Positions 8,840 to 17,043 of a stretch of DNA of 64,000 nt are shown in pieces. The notes beneath the pieces were generated by a model. That model saw only the letters and a list, made by a program, of their open reading frames with translations, did not search any database and was not told where the DNA came from. This DNA is from an uncultured Aliiroseovarius sp. (GTDB lineage Bacteria; Pseudomonadota; Alphaproteobacteria; Rhodobacterales; Rhodobacteraceae): the NCBI RefSeq assembly GCF_947497285.1, contig NZ_CANMFT010000002.1, forward strand, positions 1 to 64,000, given 5' to 3'. The position numbers were made by a program, and so were the translations under genes. Positions within the stretch are counted from its first letter, which is position 1; every line of letters starts with the position of its first letter.

Positions 8840-9703
8840 ATGTCCGTCCTTGACCGCGCTTTTGATATCGCACGCAGCACAAAAGCCCGTGTTGTGTTGC
8901 CCGAAGGCGACGACCCGCGCATTGCGGCCGCTGGGCGACGGCTGGCGCAAGAGGGGCTGGCCCAACCTGTGCCCTTGGCGCCAGCATCCGGACGCTATCT
9001 GGAAACTCTGCTGGCGCAACGTCCTATGCGCGAAACGGTCGCCATCCGCCTGCTGCAGCGCCCTCTCATGCGCGCGGCGGCCATGGTTGCGAGCGGGGAT
9101 GCAGAGCTGATGGTGGCCGGGGCAGTGGCGCCAACCAAACGGGTCATCGAAGCTGCGTCGATCGTGATCGGATTGGCCGAGGGGATCAAAACACCGTCAA
9201 GTTTCTTTCTGATGGTGCTGCCCGATGGGCGCAATCTTATCTTCGCCGATTGCGCCGTCAATGTGGACCCGGATGCCACACAGCTTGCAGATATCGCGCG
9301 CGCCTCGAAAGGGTCAGCTCAAGCGCTTTTGGGGCAGAGCGACGTGGCGTTCTTGTCGTATTCCACCGGTGCATCCGGGGTGGGGGCATCCGTTGAAAAG
9401 GTGAAAGAAGCGGCGAAGGCGACCGGCTTTCTGGGACCCTTACAGGGAGATGCAGCCCTGAACGAAGCGGTCGCGCGCCAGAAGGGCGCGGGCGCGGGCG
9501 GGCACGCCAATGTCCTGATCTTCCCCAACCTTGATGCAGGCAATATCGCCTATAAGCTGATGGTCGAACTGGCCGGCGCGCGCGCCTATGGGCCGATCCT
9601 GCAGGGCTTTCAGCGACCGGTATGCGACTTGTCGCGCGGCGCAACGGTTGACGACATCGTCGTCAGCACGGTGTTGGCCATCGCAGGCGACCGCATGGCC
9701 TAG
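8840..9703 (+). CDS. Short phosphate acyltransferase (Pta/Ptb family) paralogue
   Basis: Phosphate acetyl/butyryltransferase-family protein of 287 residues, preceded by AAGGAG. It shares landmarks with the convergent pta next door: PEGDDPR near residue 22, TPSSFFLM, a phosphate-site region near FLSYSTGASG, and FPNLDAGNIAYK near residue 239. Compared with that neighbour it lacks roughly 45 residues of the N-terminal domain after residue 45. Its stop codon overlaps the neighbour's stop (palindromic CTAG). It could be a second acetyl-phosphate-forming enzyme, one with a different acyl group, or a degenerate copy; the catalytic region looks intact. Confidence 0.8.
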   Translation: MSVLDRAFDIARSTKARVVLPEGDDPRIAAAGRRLAQEGLAQPVPLAPASGRYLETLLAQRPMRETVAIRLLQRPLMRAAAMVASGDAELMVAGAVAPTKRVIEAASIVIGLAEGIKTPSSFFLMVLPDGRNLIFADCAVNVDPDATQLADIARASKGSAQALLGQSDVAFLSYSTGASGVGASVEKVKEAAKATGFLGPLQGDAALNEAVARQKGAGAGGHANVLIFPNLDAGNIAYKLMVELAGARAYGPILQGFQRPVCDLSRGATVDDIVVSTVLAIAGDRMA

Positions 9704-10704
9704 CTGACGTCGCTGGCTTGTGCGGCCGTGACGGCGATCATGTGCAGAATGTCTTCGGAAGTGCACCCGCGCGACAGGTCATTGGCTGGTTTCGACAGGC
9801 CCTGAAGGACCGGGCCAATGGCGGTTGCACCACCGATCCGTTGGGCGATCTTGTAGGCAATGTTGCCGCTTTCCAAATTGGGAAAGATGAATACGTTGGC
9901 AGTGCCTTCCAAGGGCGAACCTATGGCTTTCTTGGCGGCGACATCGGGGACGAAGGCGGCATCGAACTGCAATTCGCCGTCGATCACAAGATCGGGCGCG
10001 CGGGCTTTTGCGATGGCCGTGGCGGTCACCACCTTTGACACGGCGTTATGCTCGGCGCTTCCGAGCGTTGAAAAGGACAGCATGGCAACCCGCGGCGCCT
10101 CGCCGGTCAGGATTTTGAACGAGACAGCCGACGACAAGGCGATTTGTGCCATTTCCTCGGCGGTCGGGTCTACGACAAGCCCACTGTCTGCAAAGATCAT
10201 CGCCCCCTTGCGAGCGTGATGCTTTTCGCAAAAAAGCATCAGGAAAAAGCTTGATACCAACGGCGTGTCCGGTCTGGTGCCGATGACTTGTATCGCCGTG
10301 CGCACGATCTCGGCGGTGGTTGCAACGGCACCACCGACCGTGCCGTCTGCGTGACCGGCTTTCACCAACAAAGCGGCGAAGACATGCGGGTTCAGAGCAG
10401 CCTTGGCCGCGTCCTCTTCCCTGACACCTTTATGCTTGCGCAGCTTGTAGTAGAGCGCCGCCAGTTCGCCAGAGCACGGCGCGTCGGCGGGGTCGAGGGT
10501 TTCAATATCGCGGCCCAGCGGCAATCCCAACGCAGCGAATTGCGCTTCGATCTGGGTGCGCTCGCCAACCAAACTGATCTTCGCAATACCTTGCGTGGTC
10601 GCATCATGTGCGGCTTGCACAACACGGGGATCGCTGCCTTCAGACAGGATAATCCGGTGTTGCGACCGTGCTGCGTTTCGCAATAACGTTTCCAGCGGTT
10701 TCAT
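9700..10704 (-). CDS. pta: Phosphate acetyltransferase of the taurine/sulfoacetaldehyde pathway
   Basis: Converts the acetyl phosphate made by Xsc into acetyl-CoA; 334 residues, the normal length for single-domain Pta. Motifs include SEGSDPR near residue 21, SSFFLMLF in mid-protein, LSFSTLGSA, and FPNLESGNIAYK followed by GPVLQGLSKPANDLSRG near the C-terminus. The start is the ATG preceded by AGGAAACGAGG; the frame is open for 44 codons upstream but that stretch is low-complexity and has no support. It lies 142 bases downstream of xsc in the same direction, the classical xsc-pta arrangement. Confidence 0.92.
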   Translation of the reverse strand: MKPLETLLRNAARSQHRIILSEGSDPRVVQAAHDATTQGIAKISLVGERTQIEAQFAALGLPLGRDIETLDPADAPCSGELAALYYKLRKHKGVREEDAAKAALNPHVFAALLVKAGHADGTVGGAVATTAEIVRTAIQVIGTRPDTPLVSSFFLMLFCEKHHARKGAMIFADSGLVVDPTAEEMAQIALSSAVSFKILTGEAPRVAMLSFSTLGSAEHNAVSKVVTATAIAKARAPDLVIDGELQFDAAFVPDVAAKKAIGSPLEGTANVFIFPNLESGNIAYKIAQRIGGATAIGPVLQGLSKPANDLSRGCTSEDILHMIAVTAAQASDVS

Positions 10705-10815
10705 AGGGCCTCGTTTCCTGCATCTCGGGCAGTTTGTCGGGCTGCCAAAACGGGCTGACCGGGTCACGCGACGTGAGCGAGGCGCCTTCGGCGCAGTGGG
10801 CCGGGCAGGGTGAGC

Positions 10816-10834
10816 GGGCGCCGGAATAGCGCCC
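10816..10834. other. Hairpin between xsc and pta
   Basis: GGGCGC at 10816-10821 pairs with GCGCCC at 10829-10834 across a 7-base loop, just after the xsc stop codon. No T-run follows in either direction, so it is more likely an RNA-stability or processing hairpin between xsc and pta than a terminator. Confidence 0.4.
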
Positions 10835-10846
10835 ACTCTGATCTTA

Positions 10847-12622
10847 TCAGACTTTCTGTGGCTTCATGTCGGCTTTGCTGATGCCGGCGACCACAACGGG
10901 TTTCTTCATCGCGTCGCGGCGGAAGGGTTCGCCGAGTTCCTGGTTGATCATGGCTTCGATCAGCGTCGTCTTGCCCGCCTTCTGGTCCTTGATGGCCTGA
11001 TCCAGCGCCGCTGTCAGTTCATCCATCGTGCGCGCGACGACACCGTGCAAGCCACAGGCGTTCGCAATCCCGGCATAGCTGACTTCGGTGTCCAGTTCGG
11101 TTCCGACGAAATTGTCCTCATACCACAGGGTGGTGTTGCGCTTCTCTGCCCCCCATTGGTAGTTGCGAAAGACGACCTGAGTGATCGCGGGCCATTCCTC
11201 GCGCCCGATCGCCGTCAGCTCATTGACCGAGATCCCAAAGGCGCCATCGCCCGCGAACCCGACCACCGGCGTATCGGGGTGGCCGATCTTGGCGCCGACA
11301 ATCGACGGCAGCCCATAGCCACACGGCCCGAACAGGCCGGGCGCCAAGTATTTTCGGCCCTCTTCAAAGGACGGATAGGCGTTTCCGATCGCGCAGTTGT
11401 TGCCAATATCGGACGAGATGATCGCCTCTTTCGGCAAGGCGGATTGAATGGCGCGCCATGCCATGCGCGGGCTCATCCAATCGGGTTTGGCGTCGCGGGC
11501 GCGTTCGTTCCATGTGGTGCCCGGATCGTCGTCTTCATGGTCCATCGAGCTAAGCTGCTGCGCCCACGCGGATTTCTTCTGTGCAATCCGTGTCTTGCGG
11601 TCTTCACGGCCCGCATCACCAGCGGTTTCGGACAGCTGGGCAAGCAGGCTTTTGGCGACTTTGGCGGCGTCACCCACGATGCCGACGCTGACCGTTTTGG
11701 TCAGACCGATCCGGTCAGGATTGATATCGACCTGAATGATCTTTGCCTCGGCGGGCCAATAGTCGATCCCATACCCCGGCAAGGTCGAAAACGGGTTGAG
11801 CCGCGTTCCAAGGCACAAAACGACATCGGCTTCTGAGATCAACTGCATCGCTGCCTTGGAGCCATTGTAACCAAGAGGACCTGCGAAAAGCGGGTGCGAG
11901 CCGGGAAAAGCATCATTGTGCTGGTAGCCAACACAGACAGGGGCATCCAGACGCTCAGCCAGATCCATAGAGGCCGCAATCCCCCCCTTCGAAAGCACCG
12001 TTCCAGCGCCGTTCAGGATCACCGGGTTCTTGGCGTTCGACAACAGGTCAGCCGCCTGCGCCACGGCCAATTCACCGCCAGCGGGGCGCTCGAATGCGAC
12101 GATTGCCGGCAGGTCGATGTCGACAACCTGGGTCCACATGTCACGCGGGATGTTGATCTGCGCAGGTGCGCTTGCGCGCCGCGCATTCATGATCACACGG
12201 TTCAAAACCTCGGCCACGCGGGTCGGGTCGCGGACTTCTTCTTGATAAGCGACCATGTCCTCGAACAATTTCATCTGTTCGACTTCCTGAAAGCCGCCTT
12301 GACCAATGGTCTTGTTCGCAGCCTGCGGGGTAACAAGAAGAAGCGGCGTATGGTTCCAATAGGCCGTTTTGACGGGCGTCACGAAATTGGTAATCCCCGG
12401 GCCGTTCTGGGCGATCATCATCGACATCTTGCCGGTTGTTCGGGTAAAGCCATCGGCCATCATTCCGGCCGAGCATTCATGGGCACAGTCCCAGAACGTA
12501 ATGCCGGCTGCGGGAAAAATGTCCGAGATCGGCATCATGGCCGACCCGATAATCCCAAATGCATGCTCAATCCCATGCATCTGCAACACTTTCACAAATG
12601 CTTCTTCCGTCGTCATCTTCAT
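10847..12622 (-). CDS. xsc: Sulfoacetaldehyde acetyltransferase Xsc
   Basis: Thiamine-diphosphate enzyme that cleaves sulfoacetaldehyde with phosphate to acetyl phosphate and sulfite, the desulfonation step of taurine catabolism. It is 591 residues with the three domains of the acetolactate synthase family: N-terminal pyrimidine domain (AFGIIGSAMMPISD, catalytic Glu in AHECSAGM), a central domain, and a C-terminal ThDP-binding domain with GDGAFGISVNE and the following Asn region near residues 450-480. The start chosen (MKMTTEEAF) follows GGGAGAG. It is preceded by tauR and followed by pta on the same strand, and a probable TauR operator sits about 100 bases upstream. Confidence 0.96.
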   Translation of the reverse strand: MKMTTEEAFVKVLQMHGIEHAFGIIGSAMMPISDIFPAAGITFWDCAHECSAGMMADGFTRTTGKMSMMIAQNGPGITNFVTPVKTAYWNHTPLLLVTPQAANKTIGQGGFQEVEQMKLFEDMVAYQEEVRDPTRVAEVLNRVIMNARRASAPAQINIPRDMWTQVVDIDLPAIVAFERPAGGELAVAQAADLLSNAKNPVILNGAGTVLSKGGIAASMDLAERLDAPVCVGYQHNDAFPGSHPLFAGPLGYNGSKAAMQLISEADVVLCLGTRLNPFSTLPGYGIDYWPAEAKIIQVDINPDRIGLTKTVSVGIVGDAAKVAKSLLAQLSETAGDAGREDRKTRIAQKKSAWAQQLSSMDHEDDDPGTTWNERARDAKPDWMSPRMAWRAIQSALPKEAIISSDIGNNCAIGNAYPSFEEGRKYLAPGLFGPCGYGLPSIVGAKIGHPDTPVVGFAGDGAFGISVNELTAIGREEWPAITQVVFRNYQWGAEKRNTTLWYEDNFVGTELDTEVSYAGIANACGLHGVVARTMDELTAALDQAIKDQKAGKTTLIEAMINQELGEPFRRDAMKKPVVVAGISKADMKPQKV

Positions 12623-12720
12623 CTTGGCTCTCCCTTGGAAACGGTTCAAGCGACCGAGGTCGCGCGTGACCGGCGCGCTGTGGCGTTGACTTTATTCTTA
12701 GGCAGCAGACCGGGTGCCCG

Positions 12721-12753
12721 ATAGGGCCAGTTTTTTCGGCTATTTAGCACCAG
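12721..12753 (-). promoter_or_regulatory. Predicted TauR operator upstream of xsc
   Basis: On the minus strand two direct repeats read CTGGTGCTAA (12753-12744, overlapping the last codons of tauR) and CTGGCCCTAT (12730-12721), 23 bases apart. Each matches 8 of 10 positions of the CTGGACYTAA motif I recall for Rhodobacter capsulatus TauR, and the second is identical to a copy upstream of tpa. Confidence 0.55.
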
Positions 12754-14218
12754 TGAGCGCCGCTTGGCGGATCGCATCGCCGATCAGCGCTATGCCCTGT
12801 GGGATCAGCGATGAGGGGATCGAACTGTAGGCGATGCGGTAATGATGATCGGGTCGGTCTGGCGTGCCAAAGAAGGGCGCTCCCGGTTCGATCAGCACGC
12901 TTTGGGTGTGAAGCTGTTGGGCCAGAAGGGATGTGTCGACCCCCAAAGGAGCCTGCATCCAAAAAGCAGAGCCGCCGAACACGCCGCGACCGGCAATGGT
13001 CAAGCCCTGCTCTGAAATAGCGGTGTTCATAACTTCGCGTCGCTCTTGATACGCGGCCCCAATGCGCCTGACCATGGCGTCGTAGTGACCAAGGGAAAGG
13101 AAATAGGCCACCGTGCGCTGGATCAATCCAGGCGGATGGCGCAGCACTGCGGATCGAAGCGCGCGCGCCTCGCGAACGAAGGGTTCAGAGCCAACGAGAA
13201 AGCCGAGGCGCAGTCCGGGAAACAGCGATTTTGAAAAGCTGCCGACATAAACGACCCGCCCTTCCCGATCCAGGGATTTCAAGGCGGGGGAAGGGGGCTT
13301 GAGGAACGACATCTCGAAATCATAGTCATCTTCAACCACGATTGCGTCCAGTTCCCTTGCCCGTTCTAGCAGGTTCTTTCGCCGCTCGATGGGCATAGTG
13401 GCTGTGGTCGGGCTTTGATGGCTTGGCGTCGTAAAGATGACGTCGGTGCCTTCGGGCAAACCGTCAGGTGGTAGGCCGTCGCGGTCCACGGGGATCGGGC
13501 AGACATGACAGCGGCTTTGCATCAGGATGTCACGGAGCGAATAATAGCACGGGTCTTCGATCGCTGCCGTGCGACGTTGTGTCAGAAGAACCTGCGCTGA
13601 TAGCCAAAGCGCGTTTTGCGCCCCCAGCGTGATCAGGATTTCTTCAGGTCGGGCCAGAATGCCTCGTCTGGGCAGGATGTGACGGGTGATGAATTCGATC
13701 AGCTGCGGGTCGTCTTGATCATAGTAGTCACCCATCATTGCCTTATGATCTTTTTGACCCAGTGCGCGCAGAGCACAAAGCCGCCACGCATTGTGGTCAA
13801 ACAAATTTGAATCGGCCTGCCCATAGATGAATTGGTATTTGTTCGTGCGCCAATCGAGGGGTTTTTGGGGCGTACTGCCCCCGGTGAAGCTGGTGCCTAT
13901 GGCGCGCTGCCAGTCGACCGTGTCTTCGCTGCGTGCGCGCAACTTGAAAGACGGAGGTTCTGGCGCGTTTTCAGAGACATAAAAGCCGCTTCTGCCCTTT
14001 GACGAGAGGTAATCATTTGCCTGCAGTTCGGTATAGGCCAAGGTCACAGTGATGCGACTGACCCCCAGATGGGCCGACAATCTTCGTGTCGATGGAAGCT
14101 TTTCGCCGCGCGGCAGGCGACCGGACAGAATAGCCTCGGCAATCATTTGCTGAATCTGCGCCTGAAGCGTGCCTTGGGCATCTTGATCCAGAAAGAATGT
14201 TTCGACGGGTGCGGCCAT
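12740..14218 (-). CDS. tauR: Taurine-pathway transcriptional regulator TauR (MocR/GntR-aminotransferase type)
   Basis: A 492-residue MocR-family activator. The N-terminal GntR winged helix occupies about residues 15-85 (GEKLPSTRRLSAHLGVSRITV), joined to a fold-type I aminotransferase domain with the PLP-lysine region SFSKSLFPGLRLG near residue 330. In this family the aminotransferase domain senses PLP together with taurine and no longer transaminates. It lies immediately upstream of xsc and pta on the same strand, which strongly supports TauR rather than another MocR protein such as PdxR. Predicted binding sites occur upstream of xsc and tpa in this window. Confidence 0.88.
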   Translation of the reverse strand: MAAPVETFFLDQDAQGTLQAQIQQMIAEAILSGRLPRGEKLPSTRRLSAHLGVSRITVTLAYTELQANDYLSSKGRSGFYVSENAPEPPSFKLRARSEDTVDWQRAIGTSFTGGSTPQKPLDWRTNKYQFIYGQADSNLFDHNAWRLCALRALGQKDHKAMMGDYYDQDDPQLIEFITRHILPRRGILARPEEILITLGAQNALWLSAQVLLTQRRTAAIEDPCYYSLRDILMQSRCHVCPIPVDRDGLPPDGLPEGTDVIFTTPSHQSPTTATMPIERRKNLLERARELDAIVVEDDYDFEMSFLKPPSPALKSLDREGRVVYVGSFSKSLFPGLRLGFLVGSEPFVREARALRSAVLRHPPGLIQRTVAYFLSLGHYDAMVRRIGAAYQERREVMNTAISEQGLTIAGRGVFGGSAFWMQAPLGVDTSLLAQQLHTQSVLIEPGAPFFGTPDRPDHHYRIAYSSIPSSLIPQGIALIGDAIRQAALTGAK

Positions 14219-14272
14219 GTCACTAGCCTAGCGTGGCCTTAGTCGCCATGCAATCTGGATATATCGCAGTGC

Positions 14273-14566
14273 TCAGCGGTTGGACGAAATCCATGCCGAC
14301 ATCATGCCCGCGTCGCGGAAACATTCATCGGGGATGGCGCGCCGTTTGGCACGCGCGATCCGCTCGGCAAACTCGACCTGCCGCGAGGTGGCATGGCCAC
14401 CACGGGTGCGCGTTTTCAGCTGCGACTGATGCTCCGAGATCCAAGAGGACAAGGAGGCGCGATCATTGATCTTGTCGCTTGGGATAGTTGCGCCCAGCCG
14501 TGCGGCGATGTGGCGGGCGAAATCCACCTGTTTGGGGGTTGGCGGAAGTGTATGAGCGTGTAGCAT
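14273..14566 (-). CDS. Small protein made of two repeats of a helical domain
   Basis: A 97-residue protein of unknown function with an AGGAGG ribosome binding site ahead of the chosen ATG. It consists of two copies of a ~37-residue unit, about residues 9-46 and 60-97. Each reads T-(P/S)-(K/R)-Q-V-(D/E)-F-A-x-x-I-A, then IP, then a D-x-x-x-(L/M)-S-(S/A)-WIS ending. The copies are joined by a basic linker. I recall similar short units near the C-termini of some proteobacterial topoisomerases, so nucleic-acid contact is conceivable but unproven. No signal peptide or membrane segment. It sits between tauR and an acetyltransferase with no evident link. Confidence 0.7.
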   Translation of the reverse strand: MLHAHTLPPTPKQVDFARHIAARLGATIPSDKINDRASLSSWISEHQSQLKTRTRGGHATSRQVEFAERIARAKRRAIPDECFRDAGMMSAWISSNR

Positions 14567-14676
14567 AACTGTTCCTCCTGTCCTTGGCGCAACGCCATAG
14601 AACAAAAGTAGAACAAAATGACCGAAAAGTCCAGCGAATTGGTTTTACACCTTCACGTGATACGGTGCTCGCAGGC

Positions 14677-15267
14677 TTAGTCTCGGGGGGCAGTCAGCTT
14701 GTGGGTCAGGTTGGTGCGCACGGTCGGCCACTCGGCGGCGATGACCGAATACACGGCCGTGTCGCGCAAGGCGCCGTTCGGTCCCTGCATGTGACTGCGC
14801 AGAACGCCATCCAGCTTTGCGCCAAGCCGTTCGATCGCGGCACGGCTTTGCTGGTTCATGAAATGCGTTCGAAACTCAACCGCGATGCAGTCCAGCGTGT
14901 CGAAGGCATGTGACAGAAGCAAAAGTTTGGCTTCGGTGTTCAAGGGGCCGCGCTGCACAGCCTTGCGATACCAGGTCGACCCGATTTCGAGCCGTCGGTT
15001 GGCGGCGTCGATGTTCATATAGGTTGTCATGCCGACCGGTGTGCCATCGGGTGTCATGACCGTAAAAGGCAGCATCGTGCCCGCGGCTTGAAGCGACAGG
15101 CGCCGCTGGATATCGGCCTCCATATCGTCGGGCGCGGGCACCCACGTATACCAAAGGCGATGCAATGCACCGTCTGCGCTGGCAGTTTTCAGGTCCGGTG
15201 CATGGGCCGGATCAAGCGGCTCAAGGCGGACATGTTCGCCCGCGAGGGAAACAGGCTCAGGCCACAT
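14677..15267 (-). CDS. GNAT-family N-acetyltransferase (RimJ/RimL-like)
   Basis: A 196-residue acetyltransferase. The start VSLAGEHVRLEPLDPAHAPDL is typical of RimJ/RimL-type GNATs; the acetyl-CoA region is around VQRGPLNTEAKLLLL (about residue 105) and FRTHFMNQQSRAAIERLGAKLDG (about residue 135), where the usual N-xxS-xxAIEKLG is readable. Proteins of this subgroup acetylate amino groups of proteins or small molecules. A ribosome binding site AAAGGT precedes the start. Nothing in context names the substrate. Confidence 0.85.
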   Translation of the reverse strand: MWPEPVSLAGEHVRLEPLDPAHAPDLKTASADGALHRLWYTWVPAPDDMEADIQRRLSLQAAGTMLPFTVMTPDGTPVGMTTYMNIDAANRRLEIGSTWYRKAVQRGPLNTEAKLLLLSHAFDTLDCIAVEFRTHFMNQQSRAAIERLGAKLDGVLRSHMQGPNGALRDTAVYSVIAAEWPTVRTNLTHKLTAPRD

Positions 15268-15299
15268 TTGGTGGACCTTTCGAAATGAATTTGAGTGCG

Positions 15300-15330
15300 A
15301 AAAAGCGGCGTCTTGCCAACGCCGCTTTTC
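15300..15330 (-). terminator. Rho-independent terminator of tpa
   Basis: AAAAGCGGCG at 15301-15310 and CGCCGCTTTT at 15320-15329 form a 10-bp stem with a 9-base loop; on the minus strand it ends in a run of T. It lies 23 bases after the tpa stop codon. Confidence 0.85.
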
Positions 15331-15351
15331 CTAGGTGGGTATTGGGTGGGA

Positions 15352-16749
15352 TTACCCAAAGACCTTGGTCAACGCCTTGTCCACGGTGTCGGTGATGCGG
15401 TCGATGTCATCCGCCGACGCGATCAGCGCGGGGCTGAAACACAGCGCATTATTGCGCCCCGGAACAGACCTGTTGATCGCCCCGATGATCACGCCCTGCG
15501 CGCCGCAATCCGCGACGACTGCGGCGATCTCTTTCTCGGAAACGGGGTCTTTGGTGGTCCGGTCCGTGACCAGCTCGGCCCCAAGAAACAGCCCTTTGCC
15601 CCGCACGTCGCCAATGACGCGGTGCTTTTCCATCAGGGCGCGCAGGTTGTCCAGCATCCTGTCGCCCATCTGGATGGTGTTATCAAGCAGTCCCTCGTCT
15701 TCGATGATGCGCATGTTTTCAAGGGCTGCAGCCGGACCAGCCGTGCAGCCGCCAAAGGTCGAGATGTCGCGGAAATAGTTCATCGGATCGTCGCTGTTGT
15801 CCTTGAACATCTCGAAGACATGTTCGGTCGTCACACAACAGGCAATTGCCGCATAGCCTGACGCCACGCCCTTTGCCATGGTGACGAAATCGGGCTTGAT
15901 GCCGTAGTGCTGATACCCAAACCACGTTCCGGTGCGCCCGACGCCGCAGACCACCTCGTCGATATGCAGGAGCACATTGTATTTCGTGCAAATCTCTTGC
16001 ACGCGTTCCCAATACCCGGGCGGAGGGGGGATTACACCACCACCTGCGGTAACCGGCTCCAAGCACAGCGCACCCACGGTGTCGGCGCCTTCGGCCAGAA
16101 TGACCTGTTCGATCGCATCGGCTGCGTGTTGGCCATATTCCTCGCTGGAAAGATGGGCCAGACCCTGTTCGTGCGCGCGGTACTCCATACAGTGCGGCAC
16201 CCGCACGAAATCAGGCGCGAAGGGGCCATACTGGGCGTTGCGCTCGTCTTGCCCGCCACAGCTCATCGCGGCGAGGGTCGAACCGTGATAGTCGCGGTCC
16301 CGATACAGGATTTTGGTCTTCTTGCCACCATAGCGCTTGTGCGCGATCTGGCGAACCATCTTGAAGGCCTTCTCGTTCGCTTCAGAGCCCGAGTTGGTAT
16401 AATAGACCCGCGTCATGCCTGGCATTTTGGAGATCAGCTTTTCCGAGAACATGGCCCCGGGGATCGACCCGGCAGACCCCGAGAAATAGTTCAGCTTAAC
16501 CAGTTGGTCGCGCACCACATCGGCGATGCTTTCGCGGCCATAGCCAACGTTGACAGTCCAGACACCGCCAGAGACCGCGTCAAGGTATTCCTTGCCGTTC
16601 TGGTCCCAAACGCGCATGCCCTTGCCTTCGACGATGATCCGGGGGTCAACCGTTTCAAACGGTTTATGCTGTGTCAGGTGGTGCCACACATGAGCCTTGT
16701 CAGCCTCGACCACCTTCGAGATGTCGTTGTCCTTGATCGCGCCGTCCAT
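15352..16749 (-). CDS. tpa: Taurine:pyruvate aminotransferase Tpa
   Basis: Class III PLP aminotransferase of 465 residues, converting taurine plus pyruvate to sulfoacetaldehyde plus alanine and so feeding Xsc. The beginning AHVWHHLTQHKPFE is characteristic of Tpa. The cofactor-binding segment NSGSEANEKAFKMVRQ is near residue 120, the Asp in LLHIDEVVCGVGRTG near residue 255, and the Schiff-base Lys in TMAKGVASGY near residue 285. GGAGG stands five bases before the chosen ATG; an in-frame GTG 15 bases upstream is less likely. It is separated from tauR-xsc-pta by two unrelated genes but has a matching predicted TauR operator. Confidence 0.93.
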   Translation of the reverse strand: MDGAIKDNDISKVVEADKAHVWHHLTQHKPFETVDPRIIVEGKGMRVWDQNGKEYLDAVSGGVWTVNVGYGRESIADVVRDQLVKLNYFSGSAGSIPGAMFSEKLISKMPGMTRVYYTNSGSEANEKAFKMVRQIAHKRYGGKKTKILYRDRDYHGSTLAAMSCGGQDERNAQYGPFAPDFVRVPHCMEYRAHEQGLAHLSSEEYGQHAADAIEQVILAEGADTVGALCLEPVTAGGGVIPPPPGYWERVQEICTKYNVLLHIDEVVCGVGRTGTWFGYQHYGIKPDFVTMAKGVASGYAAIACCVTTEHVFEMFKDNSDDPMNYFRDISTFGGCTAGPAAALENMRIIEDEGLLDNTIQMGDRMLDNLRALMEKHRVIGDVRGKGLFLGAELVTDRTTKDPVSEKEIAAVVADCGAQGVIIGAINRSVPGRNNALCFSPALIASADDIDRITDTVDKALTKVFG

Positions 16750-17043
16750 GGTATCCTCCGTCACTGGGTGTTCCCGCTGCGACCGGCAGTCATGAGAACA
16801 GAGATTCCTTGATCAAAAGAATGACCTCATTTGGGGCCGCAAGAAATAGGGCCAGTGGTTTCTATCTTTATGTCCAGATTGAGCGTGGTTTGGCATTGTC
16901 CTCGTGATTGCCACCCTGGTTCCTGGGTCGCTGCAGCTGGGGAGTCGTCGCGGCAATCAGGCTGGGGTGCGAAAGGTGCGGCAGGCACAGCTTGACTGCA
17001 AAGCGGTCATGGATCTGTTTGCAACGCTTGGCTGAGACATCGC
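16750..17043. other. Intergenic region carrying the tpa promoter
   Basis: About 290 bases without a credible gene, between tpa (leaving leftward) and the 3' end of the amidotransferase gene. The repeated CTGG motifs at 16843-16877 are the only structure I see; the rest (16878-17043) shows no terminator or RNA gene that I can recognise. Confidence 0.6.
16843..16877 (-). promoter_or_regulatory. Predicted TauR operator upstream of tpa
   Basis: On the minus strand CTGGACATAA (16877-16868) and CTGGCCCTAT (16855-16846) are direct repeats exactly 22 bases apart, i.e. on the same helix face. The first matches 9 of 10 positions of the TauR motif CTGGACYTAA that I recall from Rhodobacter. They lie about 100-130 bases upstream of the tpa start. 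Confidence 0.6.

Noticed and set aside
10705-10836. N-terminal extension of pta by 44 codons
   Set aside because: Low-complexity Arg/Pro-rich translation, no family match; the internal ATG has a good ribosome binding site.
15300-15330. Inverted repeat as a regulatory site of the acetyltransferase
   Set aside because: Its stem-loop with a T-run on the minus strand after tpa fits a terminator better.
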